DNA from: an uncultured Actinomycetes bacterium
Lineage (GTDB): Bacteria > Actinomycetota > CALGFH01
DNA length: 6,218 nt
Assembly (NCBI GenBank): GCA_937881255.1
Contig: CALGFH010000114.1
Coordinates: forward strand, 1 to 6,218
Direction: 5' to 3'
The notes beneath the pieces were generated by a model. The model was not told the origin of the DNA. It worked only from the letters and a program-made list of their open reading frames with translations, and did not search any database. The first letter of the stretch is position 1. Every line of letters starts with the position of its first letter. The translations under genes and the position numbers were made by a program. Shown piece by piece: positions 5,511 through 6,218 of this stretch.

Positions 5511-6218
5511 CCGGGACTAGCTGGGGCTGGCTCCCCAGGTGGAACGGCACGATGGTCACGTTCACGTTCTCCATCGAGCCGAGCACCCGGGTCAGGCCGG
5601 CCGAGGTCTGGTCGTGCAGGACCCGGCGCCAGAAGCCGACGTAGCGGCGGCGCGGGACCAGGACGGTGACCTCGGTGTCGGGCCGGACCCGCTCGGCCAC
5701 GGCCTCCTCGACGGTGGCCAGCAGGTTGCGGTCGGGGGCGTCGACCAGCTCCAGCGGGAACGGGATGTGGACCTTGGCCCAGAGCCGGCCCAGCTCGCGG
5801 GCGTGGTCGGGGTCGACGGCGACGTGCAGGGCGGTGATGGTCAGCGGGTTGAGCTGGCGGGCGTACTGGAGCGCGCTCAGGGCGGCCTGGTCGAGGTCCT
5901 CGATCAGCACCACCACCTCGTGCCGGGGCTTGGGCGGGGCCAGGCGCTGGCTCGCCTGCACCTTGAGCTGGGCCACCTCCCGGCCGTAGGTCCGCTGGAT
6001 GCGCAGCAGCAGCCAGACCAGCAGCGGGATGGCGATCACCACCATCCAGGCGCCCTGGGTGAACTTGCCGACGACGATCACCACCAGGGCGACCAGGGTG
6101 ACCAGAGCCCCGACCCCGTTGATGAGGACGCCGCCGCGCCAGCCCTGCTCGCGCAGGCGCAGGTGGCGGCGGGTCATGCCCGCCTGGGCCAGGGTGAAGG
6201 AGGTCACCACCCCGACGG
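5497..6218 (-). CDS. Second KimA-like APC permease, C-terminal third only (N-terminus beyond the window)
   Basis: Read on the minus strand, the frame is open from the right edge to TGA (TCA at 5497-5499). The GTG at 6208-6210 is an internal Val codon, since the preceding codons continue the alignment (V-G-V-V-T-S-F). The visible 240 or so residues correspond to about residue 419 to the end of the permease at 1609-3585, with roughly 70% identical residues by eye. They include the last membrane helices (V-T-L-V-A-L-V-V-I-V-V and A-W-M-V-V-I-A-I-P-L-L-V-W-L-L-L) and the full USP-like cytosolic domain beginning L-A-P-P-K-P-R-H-E-V-V-V-L. Strictly shared blocks in that domain are Q-Y-A-R-Q-L-N-P-L, D-A-P-D-R-N-L-L-A-T, R-P-D-T-E-V-T-V-L-V-P and V-N-V-T-I-V-P-F. 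The tail differs: it lacks the serine run and ends V-P-V-K-G-P. Role as for the first copy: probable K+ uptake. Whether the N-terminal transport core is intact is unknown. Confidence 0.85.
   Translation of the reverse strand, partial: VGVVTSFTLAQAGMTRRHLRLREQGWRGGVLINGVGALVTLVALVVIVVGKFTQGAWMVVIAIPLLVWLLLRIQRTYGREVAQLKVQASQRLAPPKPRHEVVVLIEDLDQAALSALQYARQLNPLTITALHVAVDPDHARELGRLWAKVHIPFPLELVDAPDRNLLATVEEAVAERVRPDTEVTVLVPRRRYVGFWRRVLHDQTSAGLTRVLGSMENVNVTIVPFHLGSQPQLVPVKGP
5497..6218 (-). repeat. Right arm of the diverged inverted repeat formed by the two permease genes
   Basis: This is the counterpart of 2861-3540 in the opposite orientation. The 52-nt identical run (6164-6215) reaches almost to the window edge, so longer identity may lie beyond. 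The two arms bracket about 2 kb containing the glycosyltransferase gene and the hydrolase remnant. Confidence 0.7.

Noticed and set aside
5521..5538. CTGGGG/CCCCAG hairpin as a terminator between the convergent genes
   Set aside because: It lies inside the coding end of the minus-strand permease, has only a 6-bp stem and has no T-run on either side.

Overview
The window is very GC-rich, with G or C at nearly every third codon position. It is densely packed, with short gaps, purine-rich Shine-Dalgarno sequences and GTG/TTG starts in use. This fits a high-GC actinomycete-type bacterium (Actinomycetota, possibly an uncultured soil lineage). No rRNA, tRNA, CRISPR array, transposase or phage gene was seen, so the assignment rests on composition and protein families only.

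Layout from left to right. (1) 1-407 (+): the 3' end of a calcineurin-like metallophosphoesterase gene. (2) 446-1381 (+): a YihY/BrkB-family membrane protein, 38 nt downstream; its Shine-Dalgarno lies in a perfect 8-bp inverted repeat. (3) 1382-1608: a 227-nt intergenic region with a terminator-like hairpin and further inverted repeats. (4) 1609-3585 (+): a full-length APC-superfamily permease resembling the potassium importer KimA (YdaO), with a cytosolic USP-like C-terminal domain. (5) 3628-5007 (+): a GT-A glycosyltransferase with the motif layout of the glucosyl-3-phosphoglycerate / mannosylglycerate synthase group, plus an extra C-terminal helical region, 42 nt behind the permease. (6) 5043-5510 (+): a decayed alpha/beta-hydrolase remnant lacking its N-terminal half and the segment that should carry the catalytic His. 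(7) 5497 to the right edge (-): the C-terminal third of a second KimA-like permease, convergent with everything else and overlapping the hydrolase remnant tail to tail by 14 nt.

How the genes may work together: the probable permease-glycosyltransferase operon suggests osmotic homeostasis. A K+ importer would be made together with an enzyme producing an anionic sugar-glycerate solute that could balance K+. The substrate of each protein is inferred from family resemblance. The second permease is a close paralog in inverted orientation, so the glycosyltransferase and the hydrolase remnant sit between two inverted homologous permease sequences, an arrangement that could recombine. I see no clearly new gene system. 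The most notable points are the permease-glycosyltransferase pairing, the inverted paralogs and the broken hydrolase between them.
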